Positions 1 through 5,139 of a DNA stretch of 5,139 nucleotides are shown in pieces. The notes below the pieces were generated by a model. It searched no databases and was not told the origin of the DNA. It saw nothing but the letters and a program-made list of their open reading frames with translations. Position numbers and translations under genes: made by a program. Every line of letters starts with the position of its first letter. Within the stretch, counting starts at the first letter, position 1. This DNA is from Actinomycetota bacterium (lineage in GTDB: Bacteria; Actinomycetota; Acidimicrobiia; Acidimicrobiales; AC-14): positions 1 to 5,139 of the forward strand of contig JAIVIH010000011.1 of the NCBI GenBank assembly GCA_020200615.1, written 5' to 3'.

Positions 1-1034
1 TTCCAGCGGATCCACGGGTCGCGGTCTGACAGCGACACCTCGAGCAGCGGCCTCAGCTCCTCACGCTTCACGTCGACCATGGCGTCGACCGCGGCCCGCC
101 GGACGGACCGGGCCCCGTCTTTCACGAGCTCGGCCCAGATGGCAGCGGCCTCGCCCTGGTCTGCCTCCCGCAGCAGGTTGGCCGCCACCTGGCGGCGGAA
201 CGGATCGTCGCCCCTGGCCGCGGCCTGAACGAGGGCGAGGTCAGCCGGGTCGGCGGGGTGGAGCGACCCCAGATCCCGCCACGCTTGCTCCAGACGACTG
301 GGCCTCCGGTTGGCGGACGTGCCCCCAGATGGGGTGCCCGCCCCTGAAGGCCCGCCCATGGTGCGAGCCGTCTCCTCGCCGTCGTCGTCGACCGCGTCGA
401 CGACACCGAACTCCTCGGTCACCAGAGCAAGGATCGGCCCGAGGAGCTGCTCCCAGTCGGCCGCTCTCCGCAGGCTCACGGCGACGAAGTCGGGACCCAC
501 GAGCACGTTGGCGACCTGCTGGAACTGGGCGAACAGGCGGCTGACCTTCGGGTCGTCGACCTTGGCCGGCGACTCGTACCAGCGGCTGGGACCCTCGTTC
601 TGCGGGCCGACATGGAATCTGATGGTGCGCGGGTTGGGCGTTGCCTCCGGAACCACGGGGCCATCGAAGCTGGCCGCGAGGGGATCGTCGGGCCGCGGAC
701 GGGCCGCCTCCGGGGCGGCTCCGGCTGGGCTCGACGCGACCCGGATGAGGAAGCGGCCGCCGTCCCAGCCGTACTCCAGGGTGACGTCGTCGTCGAGGGG
801 CCGGCTCCAGAAGCCTTCACCGGGGCCGACGGCAGCGGAGAGGGTGGCGTCCTCCTCCGGGCCCCAAGCCTCAGCGGAGAAGAATCGCTTTAGCAGCGCT
901 TTGGTCGGGCCGAGAGCCTCGAACGGAAGGGCCATGAAAGCGTCGACGGTCAGGTGCTCGAAGGCCTTCCGTCCCAGGCTCCGCTCGACCACGAGACGGC
1001 GAGCCGAATCCTGAGCGGGCCCGGAGGACGGCAC
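1..1034 (-). CDS. Nfu N-terminal-domain / HEAT-repeat protein, CvfC-like (3' end outside window)
   Basis: An open frame runs from GTG at 1034 off the left edge, giving 344 visible residues. Residues about 129-215 resemble the Nfu/NifU N-terminal domain: a TPNPRTIRF-type strand start (N134), then VANVLVGPDFVAVS, then a DWEQLLGPIL helix. A Gly/Ser/Asp-rich linker follows (about 215-250). From about 255 to the edge come helical pairs with HEAT character, such as RRQVAANLL and SVRRAAVDAMVD. Nfu_N followed by HEAT repeats is the layout of the staphylococcal CvfC family, whose C-terminal domain would lie outside the window. The C-terminal NifU CxxC Fe-S domain is not seen, and the visible part has no cysteine, so direct Fe-S scaffolding is unlikely here. 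About 125 residues before the Nfu domain match nothing I recognise. The start is uncertain: GTG 1034 lies 19 bases after the upstream transporter stop and has no clear Shine-Dalgarno; an internal ATG near residue 32 is an alternative. Role unknown; probably cytoplasmic. Very high GC3 in this frame supports it over the other open frames here. Confidence 0.75.
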   Translation of the reverse strand, partial: MPSSGPAQDSARRLVVERSLGRKAFEHLTVDAFMALPFEALGPTKALLKRFFSAEAWGPEEDATLSAAVGPGEGFWSRPLDDDVTLEYGWDGGRFLIRVASSPAGAAPEAARPRPDDPLAASFDGPVVPEATPNPRTIRFHVGPQNEGPSRWYESPAKVDDPKVSRLFAQFQQVANVLVGPDFVAVSLRRAADWEQLLGPILALVTEEFGVVDAVDDDGEETARTMGGPSGAGTPSGGTSANRRPSRLEQAWRDLGSLHPADPADLALVQAAARGDDPFRRQVAANLLREADQGEAAAIWAELVKDGARSVRRAAVDAMVDVKREELRPLLEVSLSDRDPWIRW

Positions 1035-1053
1035 GTCACGACGATACCGGCCA

Positions 1054-2100
1054 CTAGTCGGATCGATTGGAGCGCTCGCGGTCCCGGCCGGCCCCGAGCT
1101 GGGAGCGGGCCAGCCCGATGAGAAGGGCGCCGAGCAGGGCGTAGGAGGCCACCGCCGGAACCAGGCCAAGACCGTCGGCCACGGCGCCGATGGCGGCCGG
1201 GATCCAGAAGCCCGAGAACTCGACGGCGGACAGGACGGCATTCGTCGTCCCCACCTCCCCCGGCCGGGCGGTGAGCGACCGGTGCTGGACCGCCAACCAG
1301 GCCAAGTTGAGCCCGACGGAGGCGACGAAGGAGGCGAGAGCCACGACGGCGATGATCGGGACGGTGGCGATGGCGAGGGTGCCGACCGTCATCGTCACCG
1401 CCGCCCCGAGCAAGAGCCGGGCGTCGCTCGTGTCCTCGAACCGCCGGGCCAGCACGGTGAACGTGAGCACCCCCCCGCTCACGCCCACGAAAGCGACGAG
1501 GGTGGCCGCGGCCGAGGACGCGCCGCGCTCCTGCTCCAAGAGGGCGATGGTGAACCCGACGAGAGGCTCGTCGAACGGGTTCATCAACAACCCGATGAGA
1601 CCGAGCACCCAGACGACGGGATCGCGTAGGACGGCCCTGAGCTTCGACCGCGCCGGCGAGCGGGCGCCGTCGGCCTCTTCCGGAGCGGCCGGCGGTGCCG
1701 GCAGGGGGACGGCAGACAGGGCCAGGGCGTACAGCGCCATGGCCGCCGCTCCGATCAGGAAGGCGACCCTCCAGGAGAGGCCGGCGAAGGCCACTCCGCC
1801 GACCAAGGCCGGTCCCATTAGCAAGCCGAACGCGGCCAGAGAGACGGCGAAACTCAACGCTCCGCCGGCGGCGATCACCCGGCGGCTGTAGTGGTCGGCT
1901 GCGGCGGCGAAGCCGGCACCCACCAGGGCGCCGGGTGCGATGGCGGACAACACCGCACCGGCCTGGGTGTAGCTCAGACCGAGATCAGTGCGGAAGGACT
2001 CGAGGGTCCCCGACGGGAGGAACGCCGCCGACTCGTCGGCCAAGCGCACCAGCAGGACGGCCACCAGGGCCGAGGCCGGCGCCCGGACGGCGAACGGCAT
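1054..2100 (-). CDS. MFS transporter, compact form probably lacking two N-terminal-half helices
   Basis: A 348-residue polytopic membrane protein of the major facilitator superfamily, presumably an exporter or uptake carrier of unknown substrate. Helix 1 (about 10-30) carries RLADESAAFLP, helix 2 is about 44-68, and AADHYSRR (67-74) is a degenerate motif A of the loop after helix 2. MGPALVGG (95-102) is the motif C (GPxxGG) of helix 5, and SWRVAFLI starts helix 6. Motif A and motif C are only about 27 residues apart, whereas 12-helix members have roughly 75-80, so about 50 residues (one helix pair) seem missing. A charged central loop (135-160) and six helices (about 162-332) follow, giving about ten in total. 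ATG 2100 is the first possible start because an in-frame TGA lies a few codons upstream. GGAGG at 2109-2113 (read on the minus strand) is nearly adjacent to the ATG, an unusually short spacing. First gene of a probable operon with the Nfu/HEAT gene. Confidence 0.9.
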   Translation of the reverse strand: MPFAVRAPASALVAVLLVRLADESAAFLPSGTLESFRTDLGLSYTQAGAVLSAIAPGALVGAGFAAAADHYSRRVIAAGGALSFAVSLAAFGLLMGPALVGGVAFAGLSWRVAFLIGAAAMALYALALSAVPLPAPPAAPEEADGARSPARSKLRAVLRDPVVWVLGLIGLLMNPFDEPLVGFTIALLEQERGASSAAATLVAFVGVSGGVLTFTVLARRFEDTSDARLLLGAAVTMTVGTLAIATVPIIAVVALASFVASVGLNLAWLAVQHRSLTARPGEVGTTNAVLSAVEFSGFWIPAAIGAVADGLGLVPAVASYALLGALLIGLARSQLGAGRDRERSNRSD

Positions 2101-2152
2101 CCCTCCGAGGAGGCGCCGGTGTCAGTAGTGACTGAGCCTGCTCACGGCCGTC

Positions 2153-2158
2153 AAGATA
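2153..2158 (-). promoter_or_regulatory. Candidate -10 element for the MFS operon
   Basis: Read on the minus strand this is TATCTT, matching the actinobacterial TANNNT -10 consensus, about 53 bases before the MFS ATG. No good -35 lies at the usual distance. A TTGACG at 2149-2154 overlaps it and could itself be a -35, but its downstream -10 is poor. Weak, pattern-only call. Confidence 0.3.
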
Positions 2159-2189
2159 CAAGCTCCAGCCTCGCCCGCGGCTCCAACCG

Positions 2190-2209
2190 GTGACACTCAG
2201 GGGTGTCAC
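2190..2209. promoter_or_regulatory. Perfect inverted repeat, candidate operator
   Basis: GTGACAC (2190-2196) and GTGTCAC (2203-2209) form perfect 7-bp arms around a 6-base spacer, 20 bp overall, the shape expected for a dimeric repressor or activator site. It lies about 38 bases before the flippase-like ATG and about 90 before the MFS ATG, so it could control either or both operons. Further TGACACC copies at 2221-2227 (direct) and 2118-2124 (complement) strengthen the case. The regulator is not encoded in the window. Confidence 0.5.
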
Positions 2210-2234
2210 GGCCCCCGCAATGACACCAGTTCAT

Positions 2235-2240
2235 TAGCTT
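2235..2240 (+). promoter_or_regulatory. Candidate -10 element giving a leaderless flippase transcript
   Basis: TAGCTT matches TANNNT and ends 7 bases before ATG 2248, the spacing typical of leaderless actinobacterial genes whose transcript starts at the start codon. No clear -35 is present. If correct it fixes the start at ATG 2248 and excludes the TTG at 2239, which overlaps the element. Confidence 0.4.
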
Positions 2241-2247
2241 GAGGGAG

Positions 2248-3336
2248 ATGGTCGCAGACAACGGGAAGCCTCGCCGGGGACGAGCGGGGAAGATCATCCG
2301 CATCCTGATCTCGCTCGGGCTCGCCGTCGGGATCCTGCTCTACGTCCTGAACAGCGGCTCCGAGTTCTCGGACGTGTGGTCGGAGATCGGAGACATGACC
2401 GGGGGCGAGCTGGCGACCCTCGGCGTGGTGGCGCTCTGGAACCTCTTCTCGTACTGGCTGGTGATGGTGGCAGCCACCCCCGGCCTCACCTATCCCCAGG
2501 CCATGGTGCTCACTCAATCGTCCACGGCCGTGGCCAACAGCATCCCGGGGGGCGCGGCCGTCGCCATCGGGCTCACGTACGCCATGCTCAGCTCGTGGGG
2601 TTTCTCCAAGTCGAGGAGCACGCTCTCCGTCCTCGTCTCGGGTTTGTGGAACAGCTACGCCAAGCTCGCTCTGCCCGTGCTGGCCCTGGCTCTCCTGGCC
2701 CTGCAGGGCAACGCCAGCGCCGGGCGGGTCACGGCCGGCCTGATCGGCATCGCCGCCCTGGTGGGGTCGGTAGCCGTCTTCGCCCTCGTTCTCCGGCGGG
2801 AGGACTTCGCTCGCCGGGTGGGCGACACCGCGGCGCGCTGGATGTCCAGGGTCAGGAGGACGTTCGGACGGGCGACGGTAGAGGGCTGGGGCGACGCCTG
2901 CGCCAAGTTCCGGGCCCGGACCATCGGCCTGGTGCGGCACGCCTGGGTGCGCCTGACCGTCGCCACCCTCGTGAGCCACTTCTCCCTGTACCTCGTGCTG
3001 CTCATCGCCCTGCGGCACATCGGAGTCTCCAACCGCGAGGTGAGCTGGTCGGAAGTGCTGGCCATCTTCGCCTTCGTCCGCCTGATCACCGCCATCCCGA
3101 TCACGCCGGGCGGGCTGGGCGTGGTCGAGCTGGCGCTGATCGCCGGACTCACCACCGCCGGAGGTTACCGGCCCGAGGTCGTGGCCGCCGTCCTCATCTA
3201 CCGCTTCCTCACCTACGTCCTACCCATCCCCTTCGGGCTGGCGACCTACCTGTTCTGGCGCAGGAACACCTCCTGGCGGAACTCGGCTCCTCCCCTCAGC
3301 CCGTCGCTGGCGCCGGCGACCGGCGCCCCGACGTGA
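2248..3336 (+). CDS. Flippase-like membrane protein, lysylphosphatidylglycerol synthase TM region (UPF0104) family
   Basis: A 362-residue multi-helix inner-membrane protein. A basic N-terminus (GKPRRGRAGK) precedes helix 1, then hydrophobic segments alternate with short loops to the end. Family marks visible: VANSIPGGAAVAIG (N97-P100-G101-G102) and, near the C-terminus, RLITAIPITPGGLGVVE with PGGLG at 287-291, followed by the typical AAVLIYRFLTYVLPIPFGL segment. A central charged stretch (about 185-225) is probably cytoplasmic. It corresponds to the lipid-flipping membrane half of MprF; no C-terminal aminoacyl-transfer domain is present, so it should not be called MprF itself. Some relatives are implicated in handling lipid-linked intermediates; the substrate here is unknown. 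ATG 2248 is preferred (GAGGGAG just before it, plus a leaderless-type -10); an in-frame TTG at 2239 would add three residues. First gene of an operon with the PAP2 phosphatase region, 13 bases downstream, which suggests a shared lipid-phosphate pathway. Confidence 0.88.
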   Translation: MVADNGKPRRGRAGKIIRILISLGLAVGILLYVLNSGSEFSDVWSEIGDMTGGELATLGVVALWNLFSYWLVMVAATPGLTYPQAMVLTQSSTAVANSIPGGAAVAIGLTYAMLSSWGFSKSRSTLSVLVSGLWNSYAKLALPVLALALLALQGNASAGRVTAGLIGIAALVGSVAVFALVLRREDFARRVGDTAARWMSRVRRTFGRATVEGWGDACAKFRARTIGLVRHAWVRLTVATLVSHFSLYLVLLIALRHIGVSNREVSWSEVLAIFAFVRLITAIPITPGGLGVVELALIAGLTTAGGYRPEVVAAVLIYRFLTYVLPIPFGLATYLFWRRNTSWRNSAPPLSPSLAPATGAPT

Positions 3337-3342
3337 GGGGGG
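3335..3342 (+). promoter_or_regulatory. Ribosome binding site for the first PAP2 frame
   Basis: The purine run GAGGGGGG lies 7 bases before GTG 3350 and overlaps the flippase stop codon (3334-3336). It supports GTG 3350 as the start and translation following on from the flippase gene. Confidence 0.6.
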
Positions 3343-3349
3343 CCGAACC

Positions 3350-3976
3350 GTGCTCCTGAACCACCGGAGAGCACTCCGCCTCGTCGCCGGGCTCTTCGTG
3401 GCCACGGTCGTCGTCTTCCTCCTCGTGGGGACCGATCCCAACCGCGGGTTCGTCCAGGACATCGACGACGCTTTCCACCGGCTGATGGTGAGCGCCCGGG
3501 TCACGCCGCTCGTGTGGCTGGCCAAGGCCATGGCCTTCATCGGCGGGGTCTACGTGAACTGGCCCCTTCGGCTGATCGCCCTCGCCCTGCTGGCCAAGCG
3601 TCGCCGGTGGCTGCAGCTCACCGCCTTCGTCTTCGCCATAGCCTCCTCGGAGGTCCTCATCGGCCTCATGAAGGACCTGTACGCCCGACCCCGGCCCGAC
3701 GGCGGCATCATCGGCACGACCGGGTTCGCGTTCCCGTCCGGTCACGCCGTAGCCGGCGCGGTGACGGCCGTCGGGCTCGTGGTGGTGCTGCTGCCTCCGG
3801 GCCCGCGGCGCTGGGCGTGGGAGCTGCGGGCCGCGGTGTTCGCCGGCCTCATGGCTCTGAGCCGGACGTACCTCTCCGCCCACTGGCTGTCGGATGTGAT
3901 CGGGGGCGCCCTGCTGGGGGTGCCTGCATCTTCATCGTCGCCGCCATCACCCTCGCCCGGGCCGGTCCGCTCATGA
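3350..3976 (+). CDS. PAP2-superfamily membrane phosphatase, C-terminus apparently frameshifted
   Basis: A 208-residue membrane phosphatase of the PAP2 (type 2 phosphatidic acid phosphatase/undecaprenyl-pyrophosphate phosphatase-like) superfamily. All three catalytic motifs are present: KDLYARPRP (K108-R115-P116), PSGH (129-132) and SRTYLSAHWLSD (S171, R172, H178, D182). H178 is the expected nucleophile and H132 the general acid. Helix 1 is about 9-28, with further helices around 52-72, 78-106, 133-147 and 157-172. The active site should face the outer side of the membrane. After VIGGALLGV (191) the frame turns into a Ser/Pro tail with poor third-position GC and stops at TGA 3974-3976. The expected last helix, CIFIVAAITLARAG, is encoded in the neighbouring frame from 3925, so the true product may be longer and fused to the second PAP2 domain. 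Start GTG 3350 has a good Shine-Dalgarno. Substrate unknown; the flippase-like neighbour suggests a membrane lipid. Confidence 0.9.
   Translation: MLLNHRRALRLVAGLFVATVVVFLLVGTDPNRGFVQDIDDAFHRLMVSARVTPLVWLAKAMAFIGGVYVNWPLRLIALALLAKRRRWLQLTAFVFAIASSEVLIGLMKDLYARPRPDGGIIGTTGFAFPSGHAVAGAVTAVGLVVVLLPPGPRRWAWELRAAVFAGLMALSRTYLSAHWLSDVIGGALLGVPASSSSPPSPSPGPVRS
3916..3925 (+). other. Probable frameshift site between the two PAP2 domains
   Basis: Five Gs at 3916-3920 followed by TGCC. With one extra G the reading becomes LLGGACIFIVAAITLARAG, completing the last helix of the first PAP2 domain and continuing without a stop to 4566. Over the next 17 codons the current frame has G or C in 10 third positions, while in the alternative frame nearly every third position is G or C, like the rest of the operon. 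This could be a sequencing error, a real mutation or, less likely, a -1 recoding site. Confidence 0.65.
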
Positions 3977-4566
3977 GCGGGCACGGCTCCGCCTCGATCC
4001 GAGCCCGGACGGCTCTCGCCGTGGCCGCCCTCGTCGGCACCCTTCCCCAGAGTCGGGCCCGCATCGGCCGCCACGAGCTGCGGGCGTTCCGATTGGTCAA
4101 CGACCTGCCCGATTTCCTCTTCCGGCCGGCGTGGGCGGTGATGCAGCTGGGGGCCTTGGCGGCGGCGCCGGCCGCCGCCTCCGTGGCCTACGCCACCGGC
4201 AGGCAGAGGCTGGCCATCCGCCTCCTGTGGCGCGGCAGCATCACGTGGCTGCTGGCCAAGGGCGTGAAGCGGGTCGTCCGGCGAGGTCGACCGAGCGCCA
4301 TGCTCACCGAGGTCCACTGCCGGGGAGCGAAGGCCGGTGGCCTCGGCTACCTGTCCGGCCATGCCGCGGTGGCGACGGCGCTGGCTGCGGCGGCCGCTCC
4401 CGACGTCGCCGGCTCCGCCCGCTCCCTGGCCATCGCCGCCGTTCCTCTGGTCGGGCTCTCCCGGGTGTACGTCGGCGCCCACCTGCCGCTGGACATCGTC
4501 GGAGGGGCGGCCCTCGGGTTGTGCGTCGACGGGATCCTCAGAATTCGGGACGGTGCCGGCCGATGA
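3973..4566 (+). CDS. Second PAP2-superfamily phosphatase (or C-terminal half of a double-PAP2 protein)
   Basis: From ATG 3973 this frame gives 197 residues with a second complete PAP2 catalytic site: KRVVRRGRP (K99-R106-P107), LSGH (127-130) and SRVYVGAHLPLD (S163, R164, H170, D174). The usual PSGH is LSGH here; the catalytic histidines remain. The segment before motif 1 (LVNDLPDFLFRPAWAVMQLG, then helices) resembles the PAP2 domain that, as I recall, is fused to UPF0104 flippase-like domains in some actinobacteria, in keeping with the gene upstream. The ATG overlaps the preceding TGA as ATGA, a common coupled-operon arrangement, and no independent Shine-Dalgarno is seen. However, the frame is open upstream of this ATG and encodes the missing last helix of the first PAP2 domain from 3925, so the original protein may begin at GTG 3350 (about 405 residues). 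The stop is 5 bases from the stop of the convergent OpuAC gene. Confidence 0.82.
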   Translation: MSGHGSASIRARTALAVAALVGTLPQSRARIGRHELRAFRLVNDLPDFLFRPAWAVMQLGALAAAPAAASVAYATGRQRLAIRLLWRGSITWLLAKGVKRVVRRGRPSAMLTEVHCRGAKAGGLGYLSGHAAVATALAAAAAPDVAGSARSLAIAAVPLVGLSRVYVGAHLPLDIVGGAALGLCVDGILRIRDGAGR

Positions 4567-4571
4567 GGATC
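4533..4571. repeat. 8-bp inverted repeat across the convergent gene ends
   Basis: GATCCTCA (4533-4540) and TGAGGATC (4564-4571) are perfect complements separated by 23 bases. The right arm begins with the PAP2 stop codon and ends one base before the OpuAC stop codon. The position suits a shared transcription end signal, but the loop is long and there is no T run on either strand, so it is not a standard intrinsic terminator. It may be chance. Confidence 0.35.
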
Positions 4572-5139
4572 TCAGGCCCGGCCCAGGCCGCGGGCCCCCA
4601 GCCACGCTCGGGCCACCTCGACGGGACCGAGGCCGTCGAGGTCCACGGCCTTGTTGAGCTGGACCAGCTCGTCGGTCGTGAGCGCCGCGCTCACGGCATT
4701 CACCGCCTGGCGCATCCGGTCGCCGTAGCGGGCCAGCACGTCGTTCCGGACGACGGGGACCACGTTCTCGGCCGGCTGCAGCTGGCGGTCGTCGGCCAGC
4801 AGCAGCAGGTCCTTGACCGCGACCACCGGGCTGGTGGTGAACAGGAGGGCGACGTCCACCTCGGCCCCCTCCAGGGCGCCCACGGTGAGCGGACCGGCGG
4901 CGTCCAGCGGCAGGAAGGTCCTGAACGTGAGGCCGTAGCTGGCCATGAGGCCGGGGAGGCAGAACCGGCGCTCCGGGCACTCCGGCGGCCCGCCGAAGGA
5001 GAGCCGGGGAGCGACCGGGATGAGGTCGCTGACCCGGGTCAGACCGTAGGTCCGGGCGGTGGTGCGGGTAACGGCCAGGGCGTTCTGGTTCTGCGCCGGG
5101 GCCCGGTCCAGGGTGGTGATGCCTCGGAAGGAGAGGGCC
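4572..5139 (-). CDS. Glycine betaine/osmoprotectant ABC transporter substrate-binding protein, OpuAC family (N-terminus outside window)
   Basis: The frame enters from the right edge and ends at TGA 4574-4572, giving the last 188 residues of the protein. Family marks in order: GITTLDRAPAQNQNALAVTR, YGLTRVSDLIPVA, LSFGGPPECPERRFCLPGL, LDAAGPLTVGALEGAEVDVA, LLFTTSP, and ENVVPVVRNDVL with a final helix ending VARAWLGARGLGRA. These match the C-terminal two-thirds of OpuAC/ProX-type binding proteins, which deliver glycine betaine, choline, carnitine or related compounds to an ABC importer. The two cysteines in PPEC..FC probably form a disulfide in this exported protein. The signal or lipoprotein peptide and the first part of the mature protein lie outside the window, as would any permease and ATPase genes. 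It converges on the PAP2 gene and is not in its operon. The exact ligand cannot be told because part of the binding pocket is missing. Confidence 0.92.
   Translation of the reverse strand, partial: ALSFRGITTLDRAPAQNQNALAVTRTTARTYGLTRVSDLIPVAPRLSFGGPPECPERRFCLPGLMASYGLTFRTFLPLDAAGPLTVGALEGAEVDVALLFTTSPVVAVKDLLLLADDRQLQPAENVVPVVRNDVLARYGDRMRQAVNAVSAALTTDELVQLNKAVDLDGLGPVEVARAWLGARGLGRA

Larger units (their letters stand above)
2101..2247. promoter_or_regulatory. Divergent intergenic promoter region
   Basis: 147 bases between the start codons of the minus-strand MFS gene and the plus-strand flippase-like gene; no credible coding frame. It must contain promoters for both operons. It holds TGACAC or its complement four times: complement at 2119-2124, direct at 2191-2196, complement at 2203-2208, direct at 2221-2226. 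The separate entries below describe the inverted repeat and candidate -10 elements. Confidence 0.7.

Noticed and set aside
476..820. A 114-residue minus-strand open frame
   Set aside because: Low-complexity Ser/Arg/Pro translation in a different frame of the same strand as the Nfu/HEAT gene; an artefact of high GC.
310..1014. A 234-residue plus-strand open frame
   Set aside because: Rich in Ser/Arg/Pro with no recognisable domain; it lies opposite the Nfu/HEAT gene, whose frame has far better GC3 and recognisable domains.
1190..1891. A 233-residue plus-strand open frame opposite the MFS gene
   Set aside because: No domain and a composition typical of antisense frames; the minus strand encodes clear membrane helices and MFS motifs.
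2206..3018. A 270-residue minus-strand open frame
   Set aside because: Composition dominated by Gly, Pro, His, Glu and Gln, with no motif; it is the complement of the flippase-like gene.
2376..3359. A 327-residue plus-strand open frame overlapping the flippase-like gene
   Set aside because: A +1-frame shadow with His/Arg/Gly/Pro-rich translation and no membrane segments.
3514..3924. The upstream part of the second PAP2 frame (before 3925) as an N-terminal extension
   Set aside because: Here the frame reads as Arg/Pro/His-rich nonsense while the GTG 3350 frame encodes the first PAP2 domain; only the part from about 3925 looks coding.
3916..3925. Programmed -1 ribosomal frameshifting at the G run
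   Set aside because: Five Gs allow slippage, but re-pairing after GGG GTG would be imperfect and I see no clear downstream stimulatory hairpin; an indel is the simpler explanation.
3742..4980. A 412-residue minus-strand open frame spanning the PAP2 region and the OpuAC end
   Set aside because: Long only because stop codons are rare at this GC content; the translation is Gly/Arg/Pro-rich without motifs and crosses two genes on opposite strands that have clear families.

Overview
The window is a very GC-rich stretch of bacterial chromosome. Codon third positions are almost all G or C, GTG starts are used, and one promoter looks leaderless. Together with the protein types this points to an actinomycete-like bacterium (Actinomycetota); the exact lineage cannot be read from the sequence. 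Six protein-coding genes fill nearly all of it, two of them cut by the window edges. I see no tRNA, rRNA, insertion sequence or CRISPR array.

Left part, minus strand (1-2100). A compact MFS transporter (2100 to 1054) is followed 19 bases later by the start of a Nfu N-terminal-domain/HEAT-repeat protein that runs off the left edge; the two look like one operon. The transporter appears to lack one pair of membrane helices in its N-terminal half. The Nfu/HEAT protein has the layout of the CvfC 'conserved virulence factor C' family plus an extra N-terminal region of about 125 residues, and no cysteine in its visible 344 residues.

Middle (2101-2247). A 147-base divergent promoter region separates this operon from a plus-strand operon. 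It holds four copies of TGACAC, two of them forming a perfect 7-bp inverted repeat, which suggests a binding site for an unidentified regulator.

Right part, plus strand (2248-4566). A flippase-like membrane protein (lysylphosphatidylglycerol synthase transmembrane family, UPF0104) is followed by two PAP2-superfamily phosphatase domains. The first PAP2 frame appears to be broken by a one-base frameshift in a run of five Gs. Its last membrane helix continues in the neighbouring frame, which runs without a stop into the second PAP2 domain. So this is either two coupled genes with an ATGA overlap or one roughly 405-residue double-PAP2 protein split by a mutation or sequencing error. The set suggests a membrane-lipid job: moving a lipid or lipid-linked intermediate and removing its phosphate.

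Right edge, minus strand (4572-5139). The C-terminal part of an OpuAC-type (glycine betaine/osmoprotectant) substrate-binding protein converges on the PAP2 gene with only 5 bases between stop codons. An 8-bp inverted repeat spans this junction.
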